A stretch of DNA of 36,729 nt, taken from positions 1-36,729 of the forward strand of contig JADZDR010000039.1 in assembly GCA_020850945.1 (NCBI GenBank). The letters run 5' to 3'. Source of the stretch: Acidimicrobiia bacterium. GTDB lineage: Bacteria > Actinomycetota > Acidimicrobiia > UBA2766. Positions 14,863 to 23,592 of this stretch are shown here, piece by piece; positions within the stretch are counted from its first letter, which is position 1, and each line of letters begins with the position of its first letter. The notes beneath the pieces are model-generated. The model was not told where the DNA came from. It saw only the letters and a program-made list of their open reading frames with translations, and ran no database searches. A program made the translations under genes and the position numbers.

Positions 14863-17295
14863 ATGACCGACATGCGAACCGACCCGAATCCCGCCACGGA
14901 CGAAGCGGCGCTCCGCGACCGCCTCGGCATACCCGCCCACGCCGAACGCGTCCTCGTGCTCGCCGAGTCGACGCACTGGGATCCGGACTGGCTCCTGCGC
15001 TCCGACCAGTACTTCCGCTGGATGGTGAAGCGCAACCTCGACAAGACGGTCACCGAGCTCCGCCGCGAGCCGCGCCGCGTGTTCGGCCTCGAATGCACCT
15101 TCTTCCCCCAGATGTACTGGGATGCGGTCGGTGCCGAGCAACGCGACCGTGTGCGGGACCTCGCCAACCGGGGCCGGCTCCGGTTCACAGGCAGCGGCGT
15201 GACGACTCCCGACACCCTCGTCCCCCGCGAAGAAACCCTCCTGCGCGACTGGCTGCTGGGCCAGGAGTGGCTGCGGAGCAAGGGCATCGTGCAGGAGCCA
15301 CGCCTCACGTATCTCCCCGACAGCTTCGGCCACTCCCCCGAGCTGCCGGACCTCCTGCAGGCGGCGGGCTTCGACATGGCCGCCGTCACACGCATCGACG
15401 GTATGTACTTCCCGGGGACGGACTGGGAACCGCGGCGACGTTTCCCGCGGCCCGGTTCGACGGCGCAACGGCTCCTCGAGGAGGAGCGCACGCTCGACTT
15501 CGTGTGGAAGTCGAGTTCGGGGGCCGAGGTCCTCGCGCACTGGAACGCCTTCGGCTACGGCCAGGGTGACATGATCGCGGGGCACGGGCCGGTCCGCCTC
15601 CTCACGTTCCCGTCGTACGTGCCCGACCGGCGTGAATCGTTCCTGCGCCGCCGTGTCGAGTCGTACGTGCGCGACCTCGCGCCCGTCGCCCGTACGCCCT
15701 ACATGCTCCTCACGCTCGGCCTCGATTTCGTCCCCCCCGTACCGCGCCTCTGGGATTCGATCGACGGCTGGAACGAACGCGACTTCGAGCGCACGGGGGT
15801 CTGGCTCACGAACGCGGCGTTCGAGGACTACCTGGCGCTCGTCGGCACGCGGCGCCACCTCCTGCCGGAGATCGCGTTCGATCCCAACCCGTACTGGACC
15901 GGGTTCTACTCGGCCCGTCCCGACCTGAAGCGGGCCTGCCTCGAGCTGGCCGACACGCTCGTCCTCGCCGAAAGTGCGTGCCTCGCAGACGGCGACGCCG
16001 CCCGGGCGGGAGACATGCGGGACGGTCTCGCCGACGCGTGGCACATCGCCGTGACCGCGAACCACCACGACTGGATCACGGGGACGTCGCCGGACCGTGT
16101 GGTGGCCACCGAGCAGCGCCCCTGGCTCGAATCTGCCCAGGCGGCCGCTTCGCGGGCGCTCGCCGCCGTGCCGGCCGCGCCGCAGCCGGAGGAGACGGGG
16201 GAACCGCCGCACGTGACGTGGCGACGCGAGGGGACGTGCCTCGTGGTCGACACGCCGGGCCTGCACGCCGTGATCGACGACAGCGTGGGCGGCTGCGTCG
16301 TCGCGCTCGAGGACAGGGACACGGGTGCGGCGCTCGTTGCCGCGCCGGCGGCAGACGTAGTCGTCTTCGAGGACAGCGGCGGCCTGTGGCGCATGGGCAT
16401 GGAGTACGTCGGAGGCCGCTACCGCGAGGTCGACGCGGCGTCCCGGCGGTCCGCCCGCACGCGCGTCGAGGAGACGGTCACGGGGATCGACGTCGTCGTC
16501 ACGTGCGAGGTGGCGGGACGCGTGACCGAACGCCGCTATGTCTTCGGAGGGGCGCCGCGGCTGCACGTGCGGACGCGGCTCGGCTGCGACGACAGGCGAA
16601 CTGCGGTCCTCCGTCTCCCGACGACAACCCGGCCGTCCAGCCTCGACATGCACCAGCCGGGAGGGGTCGTGTCCCGACCCCTCCAGCGCGGCTTCGATCC
16701 CACCTACTGGCCGCTGCACTCCTTCGTCGCCGCCCGTAACGCCGACAAGCGTGGCGTTGGTGTGGCGACCGACATGCCGACGGCAGTCGCGGTCTCCCCC
16801 CACGGCGTGATCGACGTCGTCGTCGCCCGCAATGCCGTCAAGGAACAGGCGTGGGGCGTGGTGCCGCTCCTCGCCAACCCCGCGAAGGGCCGTGTGCGCC
16901 AGGACGTCGACTTCGACATCGCCCTCTGGGCCGTACCGGCAACCGCTGGGCCTCACCACTTCGAAACCGTGTGGCGTGACCTCGTCGACGCGGCCGATCC
17001 CGACCCGGCGAGACGGCACGCCCGCGCTCTCGTCGCCGCCACGTTCACGACCGACGACCCGCACGTGTCCGTCGTCGCCGCCAAGCTCGCCCACCGCGAT
17101 GGGGGCATGATCGTGCGCCTGCGGGACCTGAGGGGGGGCGCGACACGCACCCGGCTCCGTGTGCGGGGAGTCGACCTCGTCGCCGCCTCCCGCTGTGACG
17201 CACGCGAGCGGGACTTGGAGAGCCTCGTCGTGGCCGGGGACGGTGTCGACGTGCCGCTCGCCTATGGCTTCGCGACAGTGCGCCTCGTGACGTAG
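14863..17295 (+). CDS. GH38 alpha-mannosidase-like glycoside hydrolase
   Basis: This 810-aa protein carries GH38 landmarks. T-H-W-D-P-D-W (His38, Asp40) gives zinc ligands, P-D-S-F-G-H-S holds the nucleophile Asp153, and A-N-H-H-D-W-I-T-G-T holds the late zinc ligand region (Asp403). A C-terminal beta-sandwich of about 350 residues follows, as usual for the family. It lacks a signal peptide, so it is probably cytoplasmic and acts on imported or recycled mannosides; the exact linkage is unknown. The start is uncertain: ATG 14863 or 14872 is preferred over the GTG at 14845. Convergent with the SRPBCC gene at 17342. Confidence 0.9.
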   Translation: MTDMRTDPNPATDEAALRDRLGIPAHAERVLVLAESTHWDPDWLLRSDQYFRWMVKRNLDKTVTELRREPRRVFGLECTFFPQMYWDAVGAEQRDRVRDLANRGRLRFTGSGVTTPDTLVPREETLLRDWLLGQEWLRSKGIVQEPRLTYLPDSFGHSPELPDLLQAAGFDMAAVTRIDGMYFPGTDWEPRRRFPRPGSTAQRLLEEERTLDFVWKSSSGAEVLAHWNAFGYGQGDMIAGHGPVRLLTFPSYVPDRRESFLRRRVESYVRDLAPVARTPYMLLTLGLDFVPPVPRLWDSIDGWNERDFERTGVWLTNAAFEDYLALVGTRRHLLPEIAFDPNPYWTGFYSARPDLKRACLELADTLVLAESACLADGDAARAGDMRDGLADAWHIAVTANHHDWITGTSPDRVVATEQRPWLESAQAAASRALAAVPAAPQPEETGEPPHVTWRREGTCLVVDTPGLHAVIDDSVGGCVVALEDRDTGAALVAAPAADVVVFEDSGGLWRMGMEYVGGRYREVDAASRRSARTRVEETVTGIDVVVTCEVAGRVTERRYVFGGAPRLHVRTRLGCDDRRTAVLRLPTTTRPSSLDMHQPGGVVSRPLQRGFDPTYWPLHSFVAARNADKRGVGVATDMPTAVAVSPHGVIDVVVARNAVKEQAWGVVPLLANPAKGRVRQDVDFDIALWAVPATAGPHHFETVWRDLVDAADPDPARRHARALVAATFTTDDPHVSVVAAKLAHRDGGMIVRLRDLRGGATRTRLRVRGVDLVAASRCDARERDLESLVVAGDGVDVPLAYGFATVRLVT

Positions 17296-17341
17296 AGCTC
17301 GGGCGCGTGAAACCCGTCCCCGCTGGAGGTGCCGCCGCGGC

Positions 17342-17833
17342 TCAGTCGTGCTCGCAGCTCGCGGTCACCGACGCGATCATCGTGTCCGCGAGCGAGGCCG
17401 CGCGAGGTGCGATGACGGTCTCGGTGGCGAGGCGGCCCTTGAGCCCGACCGGCTCCCACGTCGAACGCACACGCACGAGGCAGGAGTCTGCGTCCGCCAG
17501 GTCAGCTTCGTCCGGTGGCTCGATCTCGATGACGGTGCGGATGTCCCGGGCGAGGAGCGGCGCCTGCTTCGTGCCGAGGAACTCGCGGAGCTGGCGCAAC
17601 TCGATGCGCCGGTCCGGTTCCCAGGCGGTGACCTCCTGGTCGACGGTCGCGTTGCGTGTCCCGACCTTGTACCGGACACGCTGCACCCGCCCCACCCCCT
17701 CGTCCGGTCCTTCGAGCTTCTCCACCTTCCGGGCCGACGGATACCACTCGAGCATTGCCTGCATCGCCGAGATCGTGGACCAGATCTCGTGCGCACCCGC
17801 GGCGATCTTGCGCTGCCGGACAACTTCAGGCAC
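17342..17833 (-). CDS. SRPBCC family protein
   Basis: This 163-aa protein has the Bet v1/START-like pattern: an N-terminal strand with Q-R-K-I-A-A-G-A-H-E-I-W, then T-I-S-A-M-Q-A-M-L-E-W-Y-P-S, and a strand V-Q-R-V-R-Y-K-V-G leading to E-V-T-A-W-E-P-D-R-R-I. The long C-terminal helix is also present. Such proteins bind hydrophobic ligands; the reaction is not predictable. The start is the GTG at 17833, directly after GGGAGGGAAG; the frame extends to 18097 but only as shadow of the UDP-glucose dehydrogenase leader. Divergent from that gene with a 192-bp gap. Confidence 0.83.
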   Translation of the reverse strand: MPEVVRQRKIAAGAHEIWSTISAMQAMLEWYPSARKVEKLEGPDEGVGRVQRVRYKVGTRNATVDQEVTAWEPDRRIELRQLREFLGTKQAPLLARDIRTVIEIEPPDEADLADADSCLVRVRSTWEPVGLKGRLATETVIAPRAASLADTMIASVTASCEHD

Positions 17834-17852
17834 CTTCCCTCCCGGGGTTGGT

Positions 17853-17879
17853 GGACCGCCTCGGGGCCGGAGGTGGTCC
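17853..17879. repeat. Imperfect inverted repeat between SRPBCC and ugd
   Basis: GGACCGCCTC (17853-17862) faces GAGGTGGTCC (17870-17879) with one mismatch and a 7-base loop. It lies between divergent genes, about 20 bases before the SRPBCC start, so it could be an operator or a 5'-leader hairpin. No factor can be named. Confidence 0.4.
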
Positions 17880-18025
17880 GGGGTGCGTCCTCCCAGCGCA
17901 CCTGCCACACCATCGACGCGTCCACAGGCCGACTTGAACTGCGTGCAGGATGGCCGGGGCGGAGAGAGAATCCATCGGTATCCGCTTCGCGCGAGGAGCC
18001 GGCAGCGGCCACCATCGAGGAACGA

Positions 18026-19372
18026 ATGAGAGTCTGCGTAATCGGCACGGGGTACGTCGGTACCGTCACGGCGGCCTGCTTCGCCCATGTCGGCCACGAT
18101 GTCGTCGGGCTCGAACAGGACCCGGACAAGGTGGCGAAGCTCAAGGCGGGTGAGCTCCCGTTCGTGGAACCGGACTGCGCCACCCTGCTCGGAGACGGGC
18201 TCGACGCGGGCCGGCTGCGCTTCACGGAAAGCTACGAGGACGCCATCCCCGAGAGCGACGTCGTGTTCATCTGCGTGGGCACCCCGCTCACGGAGACCGG
18301 GGACGCGAACGTCGACGCGCTGCGGGATGTCGTCACGAACCTCGCCCCGCTCATCGGAGACCGCTTCAAGACCATCGTGACCAAGTCGACCGTGCCCGTC
18401 GGGTCGGGGGACTGGATCACGATGCTCATCGAGGACGCGATGTCCCCGTCACAGGTGCGCATGCGGAACTTCGGAGTCGTCTCCAACCCCGAGTTCCTCC
18501 GCGAGGGATCGGCCGTCGCGGACTTCCTGTATCCGGACCGGATCGTCCTCGGGTCCTCGTCGCAGGACGCCCTCGACCAGGTCGCCCTGCTCTACGACAC
18601 GATCGTGCGCCAGGACTTCACGGACGCCCACGCAGACCTCGCCCCCATACCTCTCATCCGCACGACGCTGGAGTCCGCCGAGCTGATCAAGTACGCCGCG
18701 AACGCGTTCCTCGCCACGAAGATCAGCTTCATCAACGAGATCGCAAACATCTGCGAGCGTATCGGCGGCGACATCGAACAGGTGGCGGAAGGTATCGGCC
18801 TCGACCGCCGCATCGGCAACGCCTTCCTGAGCGCGGGCATCGGCTGGGGCGGTTCCTGCTTCCGCAAGGACATCCTCGCCCTCACGCGAACTGCAGAGGA
18901 ATACGGGTTCACACCCACGCTGCTCCGCTCGACCGTCGACGTGAACGAGGCGCAACGCCTCGGTGTCATCCGCAAGCTCCAGGACGAGTTGAAGATCCTC
19001 AAGGGCAAGCGGATCGGCCTCCTCGGCCTCTCGTTCAAACCGGACACGGACGACCTGCGTGACGCGCCGTCCCTCACGCTCATCGAGCGGCTCGACAATG
19101 CGGGCTGCCGCGTCGGCGTCACGGATCCTGTCGTCACGAGCCTCGGCGAGCCGTTCGACGGCGTCGTGACCTTCCACACGGACGTCGAAGACCTCGCCGA
19201 CGGCGTGGACGCGCTCGTCCTCGTGACCGAATGGCCCGAGTACCGGGATCTGAACCTGGACAAGCTCGCCGCCCGCATGCGGACAAAGGTCATCATCGAC
19301 GGGCGCAACGCCCTCGACGGCGACGCCATCCGCCGGGCCGGCTTCCGCTACGTCGGCGTCGGTCGCAGCTGA
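18026..19372 (+). CDS. ugd: UDP-glucose 6-dehydrogenase
   Basis: This 448-aa enzyme oxidises UDP-glucose to UDP-glucuronate with two NAD+. It shows the N-terminal Rossmann fingerprint G-T-G-Y-V-G (residues 7-12), the T-K-S-T-V-P-V-G and N-P-E-F-L-R-E-G blocks, the central Lys/Asn helix (L-I-K-Y-A-A-N-A-F-L-A-T-K), the catalytic Cys278 in G-G-S-C-F-R-K-D, and the C-terminal G-L-S-F-K-P-D-T-D-D-L-R block. Length is normal. The ATG at 18026 has GAGGAACG just before it. UDP-glucuronate supplies extracellular polysaccharide or glycolipid synthesis; no glycosyltransferase cluster is next to it here. Confidence 0.96.
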   Translation: MRVCVIGTGYVGTVTAACFAHVGHDVVGLEQDPDKVAKLKAGELPFVEPDCATLLGDGLDAGRLRFTESYEDAIPESDVVFICVGTPLTETGDANVDALRDVVTNLAPLIGDRFKTIVTKSTVPVGSGDWITMLIEDAMSPSQVRMRNFGVVSNPEFLREGSAVADFLYPDRIVLGSSSQDALDQVALLYDTIVRQDFTDAHADLAPIPLIRTTLESAELIKYAANAFLATKISFINEIANICERIGGDIEQVAEGIGLDRRIGNAFLSAGIGWGGSCFRKDILALTRTAEEYGFTPTLLRSTVDVNEAQRLGVIRKLQDELKILKGKRIGLLGLSFKPDTDDLRDAPSLTLIERLDNAGCRVGVTDPVVTSLGEPFDGVVTFHTDVEDLADGVDALVLVTEWPEYRDLNLDKLAARMRTKVIIDGRNALDGDAIRRAGFRYVGVGRS

Positions 19373-19377
19373 GAGAA

Positions 19378-19399
19378 CACCACGTCCGACCCCGTGGTG
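19378..19399 (+). terminator. Hairpin after ugd
   Basis: CACCACG (19378-19384) pairs with CGTGGTG (19393-19399) around an 8-base loop. It begins 6 bases beyond the ugd stop. No T-tract follows. Confidence 0.5.
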
Positions 19400-19408
19400 C
19401 AAGCGCGC

Positions 19409-19414
19409 TATCGT
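19409..19414 (+). promoter_or_regulatory. Possible -10 box of the 271-aa lipoprotein
   Basis: TATCGT lies in the gap after the ugd hairpin, about 47 bases before the ATG at 19462, which has its own GGGGATGG Shine-Dalgarno. It is a plausible TANNNT -10 with a normal leader; no -35 is recognised. Confidence 0.3.
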
Positions 19415-19461
19415 CACGCACGCCGGGAAGGTCCGGTTTCTCGCTTCCGTGCAGGGGATGG

Positions 19462-20277
19462 ATGATCGAGCGGTTCGTACTGGTCGTGGCAGCCTGCCTC
19501 GTATTCGCGGCATGCCAGACACAGTCAGCGACCGACGAACCGGGAGAGCGAAGCACGACGACCTCCGGCACCGCGACGGGCGACCACACGACCCTGCTGT
19601 CGCAGCCTTCGCAACCCCCGCCCGAGGGTGTGCCTGCAGTCATCACGGCGACCGTGGACGAGGGCGGGCGCTGCTCTCGCGTCCCCGACACCCTGCCCTT
19701 CCTGTACACGGACCCGCGTACCGAGGTCGGGCTGCGCACGTTCGTCTGCCTGTTCGGTTACGACGAGGGCGGCACGCTCGTGTTCTCGGCGACAGGCCCG
19801 GACGGGGGGAAGGTCACGGCCGAGGTCGACTCGGACGACCTGCCCGAAGGGCCGGGTGTCGCCTTCCACTGGGTCGCGCCACCCGACGCGCCGACAGGCA
19901 ACTGGCAGCTCGAGGCGCGGCTCGGCGAGGATGTGGACGGCGACAACATCGCGGTCGGTGCAGCCAGCTATCCGCACGTGGCGATCGTCGCCTCACCTCT
20001 CGACGTCGTTCCCCGCATCCGGGCCGGTGATCCCGTCGACGCCACGCTCACCGGCTTCCCGCCGCGTACCGACGCCGACCTGCACCTGTACCGCGCCGGC
20101 GACGACGGCTACTCCTATGTCACCACCCTCACCGTGCCCGTCGACGCCTCCGGCATGGGAGAGGTGCAGGTCGAGACGGGTACAGGCGACCCGACCGTCC
20201 TCTACTGCTTCACGTATGCGGCCGGGAACTTCGACGCAGGGCAGGTCTGCAGCTCGACTCCGTTCCGCCTCACGTAG
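19462..20277 (+). CDS. Lipoprotein with beta-sandwich-like domains, function unknown
   Basis: This 271-aa protein has a lipoprotein signal (hydrophobic residues 5-17, lipobox V-F-A-A-C, Cys18), a Ser/Thr/Pro linker (about 22-55), then two beta-rich modules. Three or four Cys (C-S-R-V, F-V-C-L, Y-C-F-T, Q-V-C-S) could make disulfides. Patterns such as F-S-A-T-G-P-D-G and G-N-W-Q-L-E-A-R suggest immunoglobulin-like sandwiches used for surface binding. I do not recognise the family. The ATG at 19462 has GGGGATGG upstream; the longer frame is shadow of ugd. Confidence 0.8.
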   Translation: MIERFVLVVAACLVFAACQTQSATDEPGERSTTTSGTATGDHTTLLSQPSQPPPEGVPAVITATVDEGGRCSRVPDTLPFLYTDPRTEVGLRTFVCLFGYDEGGTLVFSATGPDGGKVTAEVDSDDLPEGPGVAFHWVAPPDAPTGNWQLEARLGEDVDGDNIAVGAASYPHVAIVASPLDVVPRIRAGDPVDATLTGFPPRTDADLHLYRAGDDGYSYVTTLTVPVDASGMGEVQVETGTGDPTVLYCFTYAAGNFDAGQVCSSTPFRLT

Positions 20278-20306
20278 CCCGAGCCGCGGCCCGCGGCCGT
20301 GTCGGG
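20278..20306. terminator. GC-rich hairpin between convergent genes
   Basis: CCCGA (20278-20282) pairs with TCGGG (20302-20306), enclosing the self-complementary GCCGCGG/CCGCGGC (20283-20289 and 20291-20297). Its place directly between two stop codons fits a shared terminator. Confidence 0.4.
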
Positions 20307-20308
20307 TA

Positions 20309-21526
20309 TCAGGAGGCCTCACGGATGTCGTCGGAGGTGCGCCTGCCGTCGGCACAGGCGATCGCGGCCGCGCCGAGCTGCAGGAGACGGAGGTCGCCGA
20401 CGGGTGTGCCCGTCCCCCGGTTGCAGACCATCGCGATCGCGAGGCGGCGCGTCGGATCGGCCCAGCCGCCGGACCCACCGAACCCGAAGTGCCCGAAGGC
20501 GGTCGGCACATAACCCCGGATCGTCATGATGCCGTGGTAGCCGAGACGCCACATCATGGGCAGGACCATCACCCGGTCGATGCGGACGACCTGCACACGG
20601 CCCACCTGTCTCACCGTGGCAGGCGAGAGGAGCTGCACACCGCCCGTCGTGCCCTGCCCGGCAAGCATCGCGTACATGCGGCCGAGCGAGCGCGCGGTCA
20701 TGAAACCGTTCGCCGCCGGGATCGACGCATCCATCAGACCGCTCCCGAGGAAGAAGTCCTCGATGCCCCGCGGCGCGAGCGCGTTCACGATGCGCCGCGG
20801 GTTCACGGGGGACCGCACGAAGGAGAGGAAACGCGCGAACACCTCGCCGAGCCGGCGTTCGAGTTGCCGCAACGGCCGCGGGCCGACGTGCGTGGGCACG
20901 CCGATCGGCCCCAGGGGGGCGACGCGGTGACGTTCACTTTCGGGGCAGCCGACATAGAGGCCGTCGAGGCCGAGGGGCCGGGCGATCTCGTCTGCGACGA
21001 ACACGTCGACGGGTTTGCCCGACACGCGCCGCACGATCTCACCCACGAGCCAGCCGTACGTCATCGCGTGGTAGCCGGTCGCGGTCCCCGGTTCGTAGGC
21101 GGGTGCGGCGCGGGCGAGCGCGTCGGTCATGTGATCCCAGTCGAGCATGTCGTCGGCATGGTCGATGACCGAGCGGATCCTGTGGAGTCCGGCCGAGTGC
21201 GTGAGGATATGGCGGACCGTGGTCTTCTCCTTGCCCGCCTGGGCGAACTCGGGCCAGTAGTCACTCACGGCGGCGTCGTAGCGGACCTCCCCGCGGTCGG
21301 CAAGGACGTGCAGGGCGGTGGACGCTATGCCCTTCGTCGTGCTGAAGCACATGGCGAGTGTGTCGGCATCCCAGGGCTCCTCCTCCGTGCGGAGGCCACC
21401 CCAGAGATCGACCACGAGCTCGTCCTCGTGGAACACGGCCAAGGCGGCGCCGCCGGAGGTGCGGGCGAGCTGGTGCCGGAACGTGCCGGCGACAGCCTCG
21501 AAATCCGGATGCGCATGTCCTTCCAC
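20309..21526 (-). CDS. Beta-lactamase-fold serine hydrolase (EstB-like esterase/peptidase)
   Basis: This 405-aa protein matches the class C beta-lactamase-related family (serine esterases and D-peptidases). The S-T-T-K motif (Ser62, Lys65) supplies nucleophile and base, and Y-H-A-M-T-Y-G provides the Tyr of the second motif, as in EstB-type esterases. The third motif resembles F-G-F-G-G-S-G-G. No signal peptide is seen, so it is probably cytoplasmic, with an ester rather than peptidoglycan substrate likely but unproven. The GTG at 21526 is supported by AGGAGG with a 7-base spacer. The frame extends to 21748 only by reading into the next gene's opposite strand. Confidence 0.88.
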   Translation of the reverse strand: MEGHAHPDFEAVAGTFRHQLARTSGGAALAVFHEDELVVDLWGGLRTEEEPWDADTLAMCFSTTKGIASTALHVLADRGEVRYDAAVSDYWPEFAQAGKEKTTVRHILTHSAGLHRIRSVIDHADDMLDWDHMTDALARAAPAYEPGTATGYHAMTYGWLVGEIVRRVSGKPVDVFVADEIARPLGLDGLYVGCPESERHRVAPLGPIGVPTHVGPRPLRQLERRLGEVFARFLSFVRSPVNPRRIVNALAPRGIEDFFLGSGLMDASIPAANGFMTARSLGRMYAMLAGQGTTGGVQLLSPATVRQVGRVQVVRIDRVMVLPMMWRLGYHGIMTIRGYVPTAFGHFGFGGSGGWADPTRRLAIAMVCNRGTGTPVGDLRLLQLGAAAIACADGRRTSDDIREAS

Positions 21527-21587
21527 GAATCCGCCTCCTGGTGGTCTACGGCGCCGGCGCGACCCCGCAAGTGTTGCACAACCGCCG

Positions 21588-21593
21588 TAGTCT
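21588..21593 (+). promoter_or_regulatory. -10 box of leaderless YyaL-type gene
   Basis: TAGTCT is followed by 7 bases and the ATG at 21601, with no Shine-Dalgarno. Confidence 0.5.
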
Positions 21594-21600
21594 CGATCGC

Positions 21601-23583
21601 ATGCCGAACCGTCTCGCCGCGGAGTCCTCCCCGTATCTCCTCGCGCACCGCGACAACCCGGTTGACTGGTACCCGTGGGGTGACGCGGCACTGCGCCGCG
21701 CGCGGGAAGAGGACAAGCCGATCTTCCTCTCCGTCGGATACGCGGCATGCCATTGGTGTCATGTGATGGAACGCGAGTCCTTCGAGGACGCCGGGACGGC
21801 CGCCCTCCTCAACGACTGGTTCGTGAGCGTGAAGGTCGACCGGGAGGAGCGGCCCGACCTCGACGCGATCTACATGGAGGCGGTGCAGGCCCTGACCGGC
21901 CGGGGCGGCTGGCCCATGTCCGTCTGGCTCACACCCGAGGGCGTCCCGTTCTTCGGCGGGACGTACTTCCCGCCCGAGGACCGGCCCGGTCTCCCCTCCT
22001 TCAAGCGCGTCCTCGGCGCACTCCACACCGCCTGGGTCGAGCAACGCGCCGACGTAACGGAACAGGGCGAGCATCTGCGCGAGGCCCTCACCCGCGCAGC
22101 GTCGCTCACGGCGGGCGACATCCCCGCCGGTGCCGTCGGTGCGGCCGTCGCCGCGCTCGCCGGCCTGTGGGACGACGAGAACGGGGGGCTCGGGACCGCG
22201 CCGAAGTTCCCCCAACCCATGCTCCTCGAGCTCATGTTGCGGCACTGGGCGTCGACGCGGGACGCCGGTGTCCTCGCCGTCGTCGAGCACAGCCTCGCGA
22301 AGATGGCGGCAGGCGGGATCTACGACCAGCTCGGCGGCGGGTTCGCCCGCTACTCCGTCGACGCCACGTGGACGGTGCCCCACTTCGAGAAGATGCTCTA
22401 CGACAACGCCCTCCTCGTGCCCGTCTACCTGCATGCCTGGCAGATCACAGGCAACCCGGACCACAGGACGACCGCCGAGGAGACACTCGACTACCTCGAG
22501 CGCGAGATGCTCCAGCCCGACGGCGGGCTGAGCTCGAGCCAGGACGCCGACTCCGAGGGTGTCGAAGGCAAGTTCTTCGTGTGGACACCGGCGGAGCTCG
22601 ACTCTGCCCTCGGTCCCGCCCGTGGCGCCCGCGCCGCTGCGTACTTCGGCGTGACGGCACGCGGGAACTTCGAGGACGGCAAGTCGGTCCTCACGCGGGC
22701 CGACCCCGCCGCCCTCGACACGGAGGAGGTGGAGGACGTGCGCAGGCACCTCCTCGAGGTACGGGCCCGGCGCGTACCGCCCGCGACGGACGACAAGGTC
22801 CTCGCATCCTGGAACGGCCTCGCCCTCGCCGCTTTCGCCGAGGCAGGCAGGGTCCTCGGCCGCGACGACTACACGGCAGTCGCAGCAGGTATCGCCACGC
22901 ACGTCCTCGGCCCCATGTCACCCGGAGGGCACCTTCACCATGTGTGGCGGGCGGGACGCACTTACGTCCCCGGCTTCTGCGAGGACTACGCCGGCGTCGC
23001 CCTCGGCCTCCTCGAGCTGTACCAGACGACGTTCGACGAGGCGTGGTTCCGAGCGGCGTGCCACCTCACGGACGAGATGCTCGACCGCTTCGAAGACCCT
23101 GCAGGCGGGTTCTACGCCACAGCCGCCGAGACGGCGCACCTCATCGTGCGCCCGAAGGACGTGTTCGACAACGCCGTGCCGTCGCCGAACTCGGCCGCGG
23201 CAGACGTCTGCGCACGGCTCGCCGCGCTCACGGGTGCACACCGGTACGAGACGGCTGCACACCGCGCTGCCGCCGCGGTCGGCACCGGCCTCGCACGCCA
23301 CGCCCCCGCCCTGGGACGGATGCTGGGCGTGCTCGCCTTCCTCGAAGCCGACACGGTCGAGCTCGCTCTCGTCGGTCCCGATCTCGAAGCGATGCGCGAG
23401 GTGGCCTTCGCCGCCTACCGCCCCTTCCTCGTGACCGCCGGTGCCGCCCACACGCAGGACACGTCGGTACCGCTCCTCTCCGGCCGGCCCGGTGCTGCGA
23501 CGGCACTCGCCTACGTGTGCCGCGACTTCACGTGCCTGCGTCCCACTTCCGACCCCACCGAGCTCGCCACCCTTCTCGGCTGA
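21601..23583 (+). CDS. yyaL: YyaL/DUF255 thioredoxin-fold protein
   Basis: This 660-aa protein has the family opening N-R-L-A-x-E-x-S-P-Y-L and H[10 protein letters not shown], then the thioredoxin-like site C-H-W-C-H (Cys50, Cys53), then the (alpha/alpha)6-barrel part resembling N-acylglucosamine 2-epimerase folds ([23 protein letters not shown]). This is the bacterial relative of human SPATA20. Its reaction is not established; the domain pair suggests a redox or carbohydrate-related role in the cytoplasm. Length and motif order are normal. Convergent with the DivIVA-like gene, 9 bases apart. Confidence 0.95.
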   Translation: MPNRLAAESSPYLLAHRDNPVDWYPWGDAALRRAREEDKPIFLSVGYAACHWCHVMERESFEDAGTAALLNDWFVSVKVDREERPDLDAIYMEAVQALTGRGGWPMSVWLTPEGVPFFGGTYFPPEDRPGLPSFKRVLGALHTAWVEQRADVTEQGEHLREALTRAASLTAGDIPAGAVGAAVAALAGLWDDENGGLGTAPKFPQPMLLELMLRHWASTRDAGVLAVVEHSLAKMAAGGIYDQLGGGFARYSVDATWTVPHFEKMLYDNALLVPVYLHAWQITGNPDHRTTAEETLDYLEREMLQPDGGLSSSQDADSEGVEGKFFVWTPAELDSALGPARGARAAAYFGVTARGNFEDGKSVLTRADPAALDTEEVEDVRRHLLEVRARRVPPATDDKVLASWNGLALAAFAEAGRVLGRDDYTAVAAGIATHVLGPMSPGGHLHHVWRAGRTYVPGFCEDYAGVALGLLELYQTTFDEAWFRAACHLTDEMLDRFEDPAGGFYATAAETAHLIVRPKDVFDNAVPSPNSAAADVCARLAALTGAHRYETAAHRAAAAVGTGLARHAPALGRMLGVLAFLEADTVELALVGPDLEAMREVAFAAYRPFLVTAGAAHTQDTSVPLLSGRPGAATALAYVCRDFTCLRPTSDPTELATLLG

Positions 23584-23592
23584 ACGGGACGG

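Noticed and set aside
14848-17094. 748-codon minus-strand frame under the GH38 gene
   Set aside because: Antisense shadow rich in Arg/Gly/Asp with no motif, while the plus strand has all GH38 signatures.
17853-17879. Riboswitch
   Set aside because: A single short stem without any known aptamer core; reported only as an inverted repeat.
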